The translations under genes and the position numbers were made by a program. From contig JBAYES010000002.1 in assembly GCA_041667545.1 (NCBI GenBank), forward strand, positions 32,001 through 96,000: a stretch of DNA of 64,000 nt. The letters run 5' to 3'. Source of the DNA: SLID01 sp041667545 (GTDB lineage Bacteria; Omnitrophota; Gorgyraeia; Tantalellales; Tantalellaceae). The notes beneath the pieces are model-generated. The model searched no databases, had not been told where the DNA came from, and saw only the letters and a list, made by a program, of their open reading frames with translations. Of this stretch, positions 17,178 to 25,211 are shown piece by piece; within the stretch, counting starts at the first letter, position 1, and every line of letters starts with the position of its first letter.

Positions 17178-18607
17178 TGTTTACGGAGAAAATGAAAATG
17201 ACTGAAAAGGTAAAAATGAGAGAACGACCGGCTGGAAAAAGGACAAAAGATTTCGGCGAAGTGCCGTATGGCTATAGCGAAGAAGAAGCCGTGGCAGAAG
17301 CTTCAAGATGCCTGGGGTGTAAGACAGCTCCCTGCGTAAGCGGTTGTCCGGCCGAGGTAGACATTCCCGCGTTTATAAGGCTTATAAAGGAAAGAAAGTT
17401 TGATGAAGCGATAGCGGTCATAAAAAAGACCAACACTCTTCCTGCGGTCTGCGGAAGGGTATGTCCCCAGGAAGACCAATGCGAAAAGAAATGTGTTCTT
17501 GCGAAAACCGGGAACCCCATAGATATAGGGTCTCTTGAAAGATTTGCAGCCGATCATGAAGCCCGAGAGACCGGGGTTTCATCCGAGGGGGCAGCGGCAA
17601 ATTCCAAAACCAAGGGAGTAAAAGTGGCTGTTATCGGATCAGGACCGGCCGGACTTACGGCGGCGGCTGATCTGGCGGGAATGGGATACAGCGTTACGGT
17701 ATTCGAGGGTCTGCACGCGCCCGGGGGAGTCCTTACGTACGGTATTCCCGAATTCAGGCTTCCAAAAGAAATAGTAATGCGTGAGGTGGACGACATAAAG
17801 GCTCTCGGAGTGGATATAAAGTATAATTACGTCATAGGTAAGATCAAGACCATAGAAGGCCTTAGAAAAGAGGGCTTTAAGGCATTTTTTATCTGTACCG
17901 GCGCGGGCCTTCCGAATTTTATGGGTATTGAAGGCGAGAATCTCTCGGGCGTCTATTCGGCCAATGAGTTTTTGACCCGGGTTAATCTCATGAAAGCGTA
18001 TGATTTTCCAAGATATGATACTCCCGTAAATGTAGGATCCAAGGTGGCGGTCATAGGCGCCGGTAATGTGGCTTTGGATTCGGCCAGATGCGCTCTTCGT
18101 CTCGGAGCGGAAAAGGTTTATATAGTATACCGCAGGACCGAACAGGAAATGCCCGCGAGGCTGGATGAAATACATCATGCAAAGGAAGAAGGGATAGAGT
18201 TCCATCTTCTTACGACGCCCGTGGAAATAAAAGGCGACGAAAAAGGGGATATAACCGGCATGATCTGCATTAAAAATTCTCTGGGAGAGCCTGACGATAG
18301 CGGAAGAAGAAGGCCTGTTCCCATTAAATCTTCGGAATTCGAGATGGATGTCGACACCGTAATAGTAGCTATCGGCAACGGGCCGAACCCTCTTCTTCTT
18401 AAGACCGTCGAAGGGTTGGAGTTGAACAAATGGGGAAACATTAAGGCCGATGAGGAAGGCAGAACATCGGTTAAAGATATTTTCGCCGGGGGCGACATAG
18501 TGACGGGAGCCGCAACCGTAATAGCGGCCATGGGAGCGGGTAAAAAAGCGGCCCGTGTCATAGACAAGTATCTTTCAGCGGAAGATGCAAAAAACAAGAC
18601 AGTTTAA
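17177..18607 (+). CDS. nfnB: Nfn-type large subunit, GltD-like NADPH oxidoreductase
   Basis: A 476-residue GltD-like flavoprotein. N-terminal [4Fe-4S] cysteines (CLGCKTAPCVSGCPAEVD; CPQEDQCEKKCVLAK) precede an FAD site (GSGPAGLTAAADLAGMGY) and an NADPH site (GAGNVALDSARCALRLGA), and the end is FAGGDIVTGAATVIAAMG. With the preceding subunit it should couple NADPH, NADH and ferredoxin pools by flavin-based bifurcation. It is often annotated as glutamate synthase small subunit; gltD already exists in the window and no GltB partner is adjacent, so Nfn is the better call. ATG 17177 overlaps the nfnA stop by one base. Confidence 0.85.
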   Translation: MFTEKMKMTEKVKMRERPAGKRTKDFGEVPYGYSEEEAVAEASRCLGCKTAPCVSGCPAEVDIPAFIRLIKERKFDEAIAVIKKTNTLPAVCGRVCPQEDQCEKKCVLAKTGNPIDIGSLERFAADHEARETGVSSEGAAANSKTKGVKVAVIGSGPAGLTAAADLAGMGYSVTVFEGLHAPGGVLTYGIPEFRLPKEIVMREVDDIKALGVDIKYNYVIGKIKTIEGLRKEGFKAFFICTGAGLPNFMGIEGENLSGVYSANEFLTRVNLMKAYDFPRYDTPVNVGSKVAVIGAGNVALDSARCALRLGAEKVYIVYRRTEQEMPARLDEIHHAKEEGIEFHLLTTPVEIKGDEKGDITGMICIKNSLGEPDDSGRRRPVPIKSSEFEMDVDTVIVAIGNGPNPLLLKTVEGLELNKWGNIKADEEGRTSVKDIFAGGDIVTGAATVIAAMGAGKKAARVIDKYLSAEDAKNKTV

Positions 18608-18624
18608 AAAACCGGAGGTGTTAG

Positions 18625-19962
18625 ATGAGTTATGTGAAGAGTGTTTTAGATGAAGTGGCAAAGAGGAATCCCGGAGAACCTGAATTTCTCCAAGCGGTCA
18701 AAGAGGTACTGGATTCTCTTGAAGTAGTTGTGGAAAAACGAAAAGTATACAAGGATGCGAGAATACTTGAGAGAATAGTTGAGCCGGAAAGACAGATAAT
18801 TTTCCGCGTTCCATGGCAGGACGATGCCGGAAATTTCCATGTTAACCGAGGCATAAGGATAGAGTACAACAGCGCTCTCGGCCCTTACAAAGGGGGGTTA
18901 CGGTTTCATCCCACAGTAAACCTGAGCATACTTAAGTTTTTGGGTTTCGAGCAGATATTCAAGAACTCTCTTACTACTTTGCCTATGGGAGGCGGAAAAG
19001 GCGGATCGGATTTCGATCCTAAAGGAAAGTCAGACGGTGAGGTGATGAGGTTCTGCCAGTCTTTCATGCTGGAGCTCCAAAGGCATATAGGTCCGGATAC
19101 CGATGTTCCCGCCGGAGACATAGGCGTTGGCGGACGTGAAATTGGTTATATGTTCGGGCAGTACAGGCGCATACGCAACGAGTTTACCGGGGTTCTTACA
19201 GGTAAGGGGCTTAAGTGGGGAGGGTCTCTTATAAGGCCGGAAGCTACGGGATACGGCGCTGTGTATTTTGCCGAAGAAATGCTTAAGACACGCGGCGAGA
19301 CCTTTAAGGGGAAAACAGTGTTGGTATCAGGTTCGGGTAATGTGGCCCAGTATACTGTGCAGAAAGTGAACCAGCTTGGGGGCAAGGTTGTTTCCCTGTC
19401 CGATTCGGCCGGAACGATCTATGACAAAGACGGCATAAACAGCGAAAAGCTGGCGTTTGTCATGGAACTTAAGAATGTCAAAAGAGGGCGTATTAAAGAA
19501 TATGCCGATAAATTCAAATGTGACTATAAATCCGGAGAGACGCCCTGGTCCATTAAATGCGATTGCGCTTTTCCGAGCGCTACACAGAATGAAATAAACG
19601 CGAAAGATGCCGCCGAACTCGTGAAGAACGGCTGCTCGCTTATAAGCGAGGGAGCCAACATGCCTTCAACGCCCGAGGCTGTAGATATCTTCCTGGAGAA
19701 GAAAATACTTTACGGGCCCGGCAAGGCGGCTAATGCCGGCGGGGTGGCTACTTCGGGGCTTGAAATGTCCCAGAATTCCCAACGGCTTTCGTGGTCAAGA
19801 GAAGAAGTGGATAAAAAGCTTAACCAGATAATGGTGGCTATACACAAACAGTGCACTGACGCGGCCAAGGAATACGGACAGCCGGGGAATTACGTTGTGG
19901 GAGCCAATATAGCCGGCTTCGTAAAAGTAGCCGACGCCATGCTGGATCAGGGGCTTATATAG
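18625..19962 (+). CDS. gdhA: Glutamate dehydrogenase
   Basis: Reductive amination of 2-oxoglutarate with ammonia, the low-affinity route beside GltBD. The 445-residue protein has the catalytic region GPYKGGLRFHP and LPMGGGKGGSDFDP and the nucleotide-binding fold VLVSGSGNVAQYTVQK. The length fits the hexameric, usually NADP-linked group. It starts 18 bases after nfnB with GGAGGTG before the ATG, so NADPH supply by Nfn and its use by Gdh appear to sit on one transcript behind attenuator 3. Confidence 0.95.
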   Translation: MSYVKSVLDEVAKRNPGEPEFLQAVKEVLDSLEVVVEKRKVYKDARILERIVEPERQIIFRVPWQDDAGNFHVNRGIRIEYNSALGPYKGGLRFHPTVNLSILKFLGFEQIFKNSLTTLPMGGGKGGSDFDPKGKSDGEVMRFCQSFMLELQRHIGPDTDVPAGDIGVGGREIGYMFGQYRRIRNEFTGVLTGKGLKWGGSLIRPEATGYGAVYFAEEMLKTRGETFKGKTVLVSGSGNVAQYTVQKVNQLGGKVVSLSDSAGTIYDKDGINSEKLAFVMELKNVKRGRIKEYADKFKCDYKSGETPWSIKCDCAFPSATQNEINAKDAAELVKNGCSLISEGANMPSTPEAVDIFLEKKILYGPGKAANAGGVATSGLEMSQNSQRLSWSREEVDKKLNQIMVAIHKQCTDAAKEYGQPGNYVVGANIAGFVKVADAMLDQGLI

Positions 19963-19986
19963 TCTGACCGTACAATAGACGAGTAA

Positions 19987-20038
19987 CCGGCGCGAATACC
20001 GATACAATGGTTTTGAAAACATGCGGTATTCGCGCCGG
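19987..20038 (+). terminator. Long hairpin downstream of gdhA
   Basis: A perfect 14-bp stem, CCGGCGCGAATACC (19987-20000) with GGTATTCGCGCCGG (20025-20038), encloses a 24-base loop that holds a smaller GTTTTGAAAAC palindrome. Only a short T tract follows, so it may stabilise the 3' end or act as a weak terminator. Confidence 0.55.
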
Positions 20039-20079
20039 GTTTCATGAAATAAGTTTAGCTTTGTATTTACACATCCCGA

Positions 20080-20108
20080 TTGACAGGCTGCTTGCCATGT
20101 GGTGTAAT
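20080..20108 (+). promoter_or_regulatory. Promoter of the thiamine operon
   Basis: TTGACA (20080-20085), a 17-base spacer and TGTAAT (20103-20108) sit just upstream of the TPP aptamer. Confidence 0.75.
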
Positions 20109-20116
20109 GTAAACGT

Positions 20117-20302
20117 ACATCCGGGGAGGGCGTAGGACGCTCTGAGAGTTCCGCCGGCAAGCGGATTACCCGTATGACCTGAACTGTCCCGATGTTCCGG
20201 GGCAGGCCGAGACGACTGTAAGTACGTTTCGGACTGGGTAATGCCAGCGTAGGGAGAGTGGGAAAAACTTTTAAAACCTCATGCGCTTGCATGAGGTTTT
20301 TT
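20117..20302 (+). promoter_or_regulatory. TPP riboswitch with terminator platform and extra insertion
   Basis: The THI-box landmarks are in order: CGGGGAGGGCG, CTCTGAGAG (20140 on), ACCCGTATGACCTGAA and CTGGGTAATGCCAGCGTAGG (20234 on). The normal P3a hairpin CCGC-cggcaa-GCGG is present. Unusually, a 49-base insertion (20184-20232) forming two hairpins separates ACCTGAA from CTGGGTAATGCC, on the 5' side of the P4/P5 junction. The expression platform is an intrinsic terminator, CCTCATGC (20277-20284) with GCATGAGG (20289-20296) and six T residues. It should switch off the thi genes when TPP is abundant. Confidence 0.92.
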
Positions 20303-20322
20303 GTTGGAACGGCGGACGCGGG

Positions 20323-20365
20323 GACAAGATCTCAACATTCGCCTTGGGAACGTTAAGATCTTGTC
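20323..20365. repeat. Family E inverted repeat
   Basis: GGACAAGATCT and AGATCTTGTCC form a long imperfect hairpin between the riboswitch terminator and the first thi gene. The sequence differs from other family E members but has the same GGGACA...TGTCC end pattern. Confidence 0.6.
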
Positions 20366-20406
20366 CTGAAGATGCGGGTGAAGCAAGAAATATGTAATAT
20401 CCGCGT

Positions 20407-21273
20407 ATGAGGTGTGAGTTGAAGAGGAAAGTATTTAAAGAAAATAGTCTGTATCTTGTTACGGGAGAGGAGTGTTCGGCAGGGAGGACGACTTTGGAGG
20501 TTGTCGGGGCGGCTATACGCGGCGGGGTCGACGTTGTTCAGATGAGGGAGAAGCATCTTTCGCCGAAAGAACTAAGGGAACTTGGTACGCGTCTTTCTGA
20601 GTTATGCGCGAAGAACGATGTTATGTTCATAGTAAATGACGATCCCTGTATAGCGAAAGAAGTGGGCGCGGATGGCGTGCATCTGGGGCAGGAAGATATT
20701 AAGAACTGGAGCCTGTCCTCGGCGCGGGAATTTGTTGGGCAGGACGGTATTATAGGCATTTCCACGCATTCTGTAGAGGAAGCCGCCGCCGCGTCTTCGG
20801 GCGACTCGGATTATATAGCTTTCGGGCCGGTGTTTCCCACAAAGACAAAAGATTATTTCATAGGTACGCGCGGTATTCCCGAGGTATTACGCATAAGCAG
20901 TAAGCCGGTTGTCTTTATCGGAGGCATATGTTCGGACAATATTGACGAGCTTTTTTCTCTGGGCGCCCGGAATATAGCCATGATAAGGCACATAACAGCC
21001 GCACCCGACATTGAATCAAGAGTAAGAGGGATAAAGCAGCGAATGATCTTGTCGGGCGGGACGAAAGCGCGGGCAAATGTGAGTATAAACGGAAAAACCG
21101 AGATCCTCGAGGGAAGGATAAGCATAGAAAAATTTATCGGAATAAAAGGGCTTATCCCAGAGCATGTAGTTATTGAACATAACAGCGCGATAGTCCCGAG
21201 AGAAAAATGGAATGAAGTTTTTTTGTCAGGCGGGGATAATGTTGAAATAGTCAGTTTTGTAGGCGGAGGTTAA
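20407..21273 (+). CDS. thiE: ThiE-ThiS fusion: thiamine-phosphate synthase with C-terminal sulfur carrier
   Basis: Residues 1-~210 are thiamine-phosphate synthase (YLVTGEEC; VVQMREKH; DGVHLGQED; AFGPVFPTKTK; FIGGI), which joins the thiazole and pyrimidine moieties. The last ~66 residues are a ThiS-type ubiquitin-like sulfur carrier (ANVSINGKTEILEG) ending in the functional tail VSFVGGG. Because the glycine tail is at the protein's own C-terminus, ThiF can still adenylate it. The fusion explains why no separate thiS is seen. It is followed at once by thiG, thiH and thiF, the proteins that use the carrier. Confidence 0.9.
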   Translation: MRCELKRKVFKENSLYLVTGEECSAGRTTLEVVGAAIRGGVDVVQMREKHLSPKELRELGTRLSELCAKNDVMFIVNDDPCIAKEVGADGVHLGQEDIKNWSLSSAREFVGQDGIIGISTHSVEEAAAASSGDSDYIAFGPVFPTKTKDYFIGTRGIPEVLRISSKPVVFIGGICSDNIDELFSLGARNIAMIRHITAAPDIESRVRGIKQRMILSGGTKARANVSINGKTEILEGRISIEKFIGIKGLIPEHVVIEHNSAIVPREKWNEVFLSGGDNVEIVSFVGGG

Positions 21274-21274
21274 A

Positions 21275-22063
21275 GTGGAAGATATTCTTGAAATAGGCGG
21301 CGCCAGGCTTGAAAGCAGGTTCTTTCTTGGTACGGGAAAATTCCCGAGAAAGTCAATGGTACGCGAGGTCATAGACCGGTCCGGCGCCCAGGTAGTGACC
21401 GTGGCTTTGCGGAGAGTTGACATCGGGTCCGAGGATGAGAACATATTGGACTATATACCCGAAAACCGCGTGATAATGGCTAATACTTCAGGTGCAAGAA
21501 CAGCTGAAGAGGCCATAAGGATAGCGCGTCTTGCCAGGGCTTCAGGATGCGGCAACTGGATAAAGATAGAGGTCATCCCGGATAACAAATACCTGCTTCC
21601 AGATAATTCCGAAACTCTTAAGGCCACAGAAGCGCTTGTGAAAGAAGGATTCACGGTACTGCCGTACATGAACCCTGACCTTATTTATGCTGTTAAAATG
21701 GCCAAAGCCGGAGCCGCGGCGGTCATGCCTTTAGGGGCTCTTATCGGAAGTAACAGGGGGTTCAGGACGCAGGAAATAGTAAGAGTGATGATAAAGGAAC
21801 TGGAAGTCCCCGTGATAGTAGATGCCGGAATAGGGCGGCCATCCGACGCGGCAAAATGCATGGAACTTGGAGCCGGCGCGGTTCTTGTGAATACGGCGCT
21901 TGTAACATCGCAAGATCCGGTAGTTATGGCCGAAGCTTTCGCTCTGGCAGTAAGAGCAGGGAGGCTTTCATATCTTTCAGGACGGCCTGAAGCGGTGTAT
22001 ACGGCCTCCGCGTCCTCTCCGTTCACGGGCCTTCTCAGAAAAATAGCCAATGAAGAAAAGTGA
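21275..22063 (+). CDS. thiG: Thiazole synthase
   Basis: Builds the thiazole ring from deoxyxylulose phosphate, ThiS thiocarboxylate and dehydroglycine. The 262-residue barrel protein shows LGTGKFPRKSMV, WIKIEVIPDNKYLLPD, MPLGALIGSNRG and VIVDAGIGRPSDAAKCMELG. GTG 21275 starts one base after the thiE-thiS stop and gives the expected N-terminus. It overlaps thiH by 14 bases. Confidence 0.95.
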   Translation: MEDILEIGGARLESRFFLGTGKFPRKSMVREVIDRSGAQVVTVALRRVDIGSEDENILDYIPENRVIMANTSGARTAEEAIRIARLARASGCGNWIKIEVIPDNKYLLPDNSETLKATEALVKEGFTVLPYMNPDLIYAVKMAKAGAAAVMPLGALIGSNRGFRTQEIVRVMIKELEVPVIVDAGIGRPSDAAKCMELGAGAVLVNTALVTSQDPVVMAEAFALAVRAGRLSYLSGRPEAVYTASASSPFTGLLRKIANEEK

Positions 22064-23165
22064 AACCTTTTATCAGTTCTTAGCAAAGCATAAGCATAGT
22101 TTTTTCGCTCCGCCGCGAGAGGGAGACTTTGACGGGGCCGCGGTTTCCGCCGTTATGTCGGAAGACATTGATCTCGGGGGATTTTGGGCTCTCGTCAATT
22201 CCACCTCAGATGATGTTGTGGAAAAAGCGGCTTTAAGGGCACATGAACTTACCATACGGAATTTCGGCAGAGTTATCCATTTATATACCCCTATGTATCT
22301 TTCAAATTTCTGTGATAATGAATGTGTATATTGCGGGTTCAAAAAAGGTAATACTATCCAAAGAAAAACTCTCACTATGGATGAAGTGAGGCGTGAGTCT
22401 GAATACATATATTCCAAGGGATTCAGAAACATACTGATATTGACTGGCGGGGCAAGAGGCGCGGCTCCCATAGATTACATAAAGTCCTGTGTGAAGATCC
22501 TCAGGGAGAGGTTCAGCTCTATTTCTATTGAGGTATACGAGCTTACTACGGACGAGTATCGCGAACTTATAGACGAAGGGGTCGATGGGCTTGTTATATA
22601 TCAGGAGGTTTATGATGAGGATATATACCGGAAGGTCCATCTTTCGGGAGCCAAGCAGAATTATGAGTTCAGGCTATCCGCTCCCGAAAGAGCTCTTTCC
22701 GCGGGAATGCGGACAGTCAGCATAGGGGCATTGCTTGGTTTGGGAGAGTGGAAAAGCGAGGGTTTTTTTACGGCCCTTCATGCTTCTTATCTTGAGAAAA
22801 TGTTCCCTTCCGCGGAAATAAGTATTTCAGTTCCCAGGATAAGACCGCAGGTTTCTTCCTTTAAACCGTATTCGGAAGTGTCAGACAAAGATCTTGTAAG
22901 GATAGTAACATCTTTAAGGGTATTCCTGCCCAGGGTAGGGATAACGCTTTCTACGCGTGAGAGGGCGTATCTCAGGGATATTCTTCTTTCTGTAGGCGTA
23001 ACGCGAATGTCCGCCGGATCGACTACGTGCGTGGGAGGGCATACGGTTAAAAAAGAGGAATGCCGGGCGGAACAATTTGAGATATCGGACATAAGAGACC
23101 TTAATGAGATAAAGGACATGCTTAGAAATAAGGGGTATCAGCCCGTTCTCAAGGATTGGACATAG
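22050..23165 (+). CDS. thiH: 2-iminoacetate synthase, radical SAM
   Basis: Cleaves tyrosine to dehydroglycine for ThiG, the anaerobic route to thiazole. The 371-residue protein has the radical SAM cluster motif CDNECVYCGF. C-terminal features ISVPRIRPQ and STRERAYLRD are typical of ThiH. It lacks the longer C-terminal extension of HydG, so ThiH is preferred. The start lies inside thiG. Confidence 0.94.
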   Translation: MKKSETFYQFLAKHKHSFFAPPREGDFDGAAVSAVMSEDIDLGGFWALVNSTSDDVVEKAALRAHELTIRNFGRVIHLYTPMYLSNFCDNECVYCGFKKGNTIQRKTLTMDEVRRESEYIYSKGFRNILILTGGARGAAPIDYIKSCVKILRERFSSISIEVYELTTDEYRELIDEGVDGLVIYQEVYDEDIYRKVHLSGAKQNYEFRLSAPERALSAGMRTVSIGALLGLGEWKSEGFFTALHASYLEKMFPSAEISISVPRIRPQVSSFKPYSEVSDKDLVRIVTSLRVFLPRVGITLSTRERAYLRDILLSVGVTRMSAGSTTCVGGHTVKKEECRAEQFEISDIRDLNEIKDMLRNKGYQPVLKDWT

Positions 23166-23190
23166 TTCTCGGTAATAAAATCGGAGTAAT

Positions 23191-23811
23191 ATGAATTTAT
23201 TCGAGATGGAACTGGAAATAAAATTCGGCAAGACATATCTTGAGAAACTTTGCGGTGTAAAGGTCGGTATCGCCGGCGCCGGTGGATTGGGGTCTAACTG
23301 CGCCGCGAATCTTGTAAGATGCGGTTTTAAGAGATTTGTAATAGCGGATTTCGATGTCGTGGAGTTCTCAAATATGAACAGGCAGTTCTATTTTTATGAT
23401 CAGGCCGGCCAAAAAAAAGTGGAAGCGCTTAAAACCAACCTTCTTAAGATAAATCCTGATCTTGAAATAGATGTTCTGCATACATTAATCACCGGCGAAA
23501 ATGTCCGAGAGATATTTTTGGAATGTGAAGTGGTGGTAGAGGCTTTTGATAAAGCGGGATCTAAAAAAATGATAGTCGAGGCCTTCATGGGACGGGAAAA
23601 ATTTGTTGTTTCGGCATCGGGCCTTGGCGGGATAGGCAGGACCGACGAGATAAGGAGCCGGAGGGTGGGGAATAACCTGGTTATTGTAGGGGACCTTGTT
23701 TCGGATTCCGCGAACAGTCTTCCGGTATCTCCCAGAGTGAACATCGCCGCCGCGAAACAGGCGGATGCGGTGCTCGAATACGTTCTTGCCCGGCCCGATG
23801 CGAAGGCCTGA
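23191..23811 (+). CDS. thiF: ThiS adenylyltransferase
   Basis: A 206-residue E1-like enzyme that adenylates the ThiS C-terminus. It shows the nucleotide-binding GIAGAGGLGSNCAANLVRCG and the ADFDVVEFSNMNRQ motif. This is the short ThiF type, common beside fused or anaerobic thi operons. CGGAG precedes the ATG. Its substrate here should be the ThiS tail on the fusion protein three genes upstream. Confidence 0.92.
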   Translation: MNLFEMELEIKFGKTYLEKLCGVKVGIAGAGGLGSNCAANLVRCGFKRFVIADFDVVEFSNMNRQFYFYDQAGQKKVEALKTNLLKINPDLEIDVLHTLITGENVREIFLECEVVVEAFDKAGSKKMIVEAFMGREKFVVSASGLGGIGRTDEIRSRRVGNNLVIVGDLVSDSANSLPVSPRVNIAAAKQADAVLEYVLARPDAKA

Positions 23812-23832
23812 AAGTGACAGGGGAGTTTATTT

Positions 23833-24828
23833 ATGAAAGCCATATGTTCCTTTTCCGGAGGGCTCGACAGCATGCTCGCAGCGAAGATCATCCTTAATGA
23901 AGGCATTGAAGTGGAGGGGGTATACTTCAGGACCGGGTTCGGAGGATGCGGAGAAAAGGAAAGCGCTCTTCCAGTAAAGAAAAGGGCGGAAAGTATAGGC
24001 ATTAAACTTACCGTGGCGGATGTCGGGCAGGACCTTCTTAAAATAATCAGATCTCCCCGTTTCGGGTTCGGCAGGAACATGAACCCCTGCATGGACTGCC
24101 ATGCTTTATTTTTTAAAAAGTGCGCGGAATATATGAAAAAGCTCGGCGGGTCCTTTGTAATTACGGGCGAGGTACTGGGAGAAAGGCCGATGTCTCAGCG
24201 TAAACGGGCCATGCGTGAAATAGATGAGTTCACGGGGCTCGGAGGGCTTGTCTTAAGGCCTCTTTCCGCGAAGCTTCTGGAAGAGACCGTTCCCGAAAAA
24301 AAGAAATGGGTAAAAAGAGAAAAACTTTTCGGGATAAGCGGCCGGTCCCGTAAGCCCCAGAGGATGCTTGCCGAAAAGCTTGGGATAGGATCCTATCCCA
24401 ATTCCGCCGGTGGATGCCTGCTTACTCAAAAAGATTTCTCCAGAAAGCTTAAGGACCTTATGGAGAATAAAACCAAAATAACGGTCGGGGATATATCCGC
24501 GTTAAGATCGGGGCGTCATTTCAGGCTGTCCGGCGGAGCCAAGTTCGTCGCGGGCCGTGACAAAAAAGAGAATTCAAACATCCTTGAAAACGCCTCTAAA
24601 GGCGACGTGTGTTTTATGACCGTTGATATCCCCGGACCCGCCGGTGTCCTTTCGGGCAAGGCGGGGAAAAGCGATAAGAAAGCGGCGGCGGATATAATCG
24701 CGGCATATAGTGACGCATACGAAGGCGATATAGTAAAAATGCGGGAAAGAAAAGGGGGTCGCGGAGCCTGGCGGGAGTTACATGTCGAAGCCGGTCCGAA
24801 AAGAAAAGTCAGGCAGTTCCTGGTTTGA
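23833..24828 (+). CDS. PP-loop tRNA-thiolation-like protein with NFACT-R-like C-terminus
   Basis: A 331-residue protein. The N-terminal PP-loop ATP pyrophosphatase domain carries SGGLDSMLAAKI and a paired-cysteine region NPCMDCHALFF, as in MnmA/ThiI-type sulfurtransferases. The C-terminal part (HFRLSGGAKFVAGRDKKEN, then AAADIIAAYSDAY) resembles the NFACT-R (DUF814) RNA-associated domain. A role in thiolation of a tRNA base is inferred. It may instead join sulfur transfer for thiamine, given its place 21 bases after thiF. GGGGAG lies before the ATG. Confidence 0.7.
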   Translation: MKAICSFSGGLDSMLAAKIILNEGIEVEGVYFRTGFGGCGEKESALPVKKRAESIGIKLTVADVGQDLLKIIRSPRFGFGRNMNPCMDCHALFFKKCAEYMKKLGGSFVITGEVLGERPMSQRKRAMREIDEFTGLGGLVLRPLSAKLLEETVPEKKKWVKREKLFGISGRSRKPQRMLAEKLGIGSYPNSAGGCLLTQKDFSRKLKDLMENKTKITVGDISALRSGRHFRLSGGAKFVAGRDKKENSNILENASKGDVCFMTVDIPGPAGVLSGKAGKSDKKAAADIIAAYSDAYEGDIVKMRERKGGRGAWRELHVEAGPKRKVRQFLV

Positions 24829-24840
24829 GGGGGGGGGAAT

Positions 24841-25019
24841 AAGTACTTACTCCCAGCAGGAGGGCTTGTGTATTTTTTCGCTGGTTTTACCCTGGATTTT
24901 GCAGAGGCAAAATCCACCCGAAGGGCCGTGAAACGGGGGATCCCAAAATTTTTCAAAATTTTGGGGAACATACCTCTGGCATCGGACGGGGACACAAAAG
25001 TTGGCTCTAAGGCAGTTGA
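24841..25019. repeat. Family C repeat, diverged copy
   Basis: Shares GCTTGTGTATTTTTTCGCTGG-like sequence and AAAAGTTGGCTCTAAGGC with the better-preserved copy at 48535-48693. It contains small hairpins (GGATTTTGC/GCAAAATCC; CCAAAATTTT/AAAATTTTGG). With the next repeat it fills most of the gene-free interval 24829-25211. Confidence 0.6.
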
Positions 25020-25021
25020 TA

Positions 25022-25128
25022 TATGCGGACGAGCGAGCGGGCATGGTCCCCTATGGCACGGGCCATAGGGGGAGCGAGCGAGTCCGTCGAGCGCAAGCGT
25101 CCCTCGCAGGGAATATCGGACCCTTGCG
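25022..25128 (-). repeat. Family A repeat, truncated copy A1
   Basis: Contains the GGACGAGCGAGCGGGCATGG core, the apical hairpin CCCCTATGGC-acgg-GCCATAGGGG and the end TCCCTCGCAGGGAAT. It lacks the outer CCGGAGAGGGCG end and the GATCTT side hairpin. Confidence 0.8.
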
Positions 25129-25211
25129 CTCAGGGGTGCTTTTTGTGTGGATAAAGTCTTTATTTTTGGAAGTCATTAAGCTATTTGTTGTTGGAGAGGA
25201 ATAGATCAAAG

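Noticed and set aside
17177..18607. Annotation as a second glutamate synthase small subunit
   Set aside because: It is paired with a [2Fe-2S] FAD subunit, not a GltB, so an Nfn-type enzyme is the better fit.
22050..23165. HydG, because a HydE gene lies nearby
   Set aside because: The length is 371 residues without the HydG C-terminal extension, and it is embedded in the thi operon.
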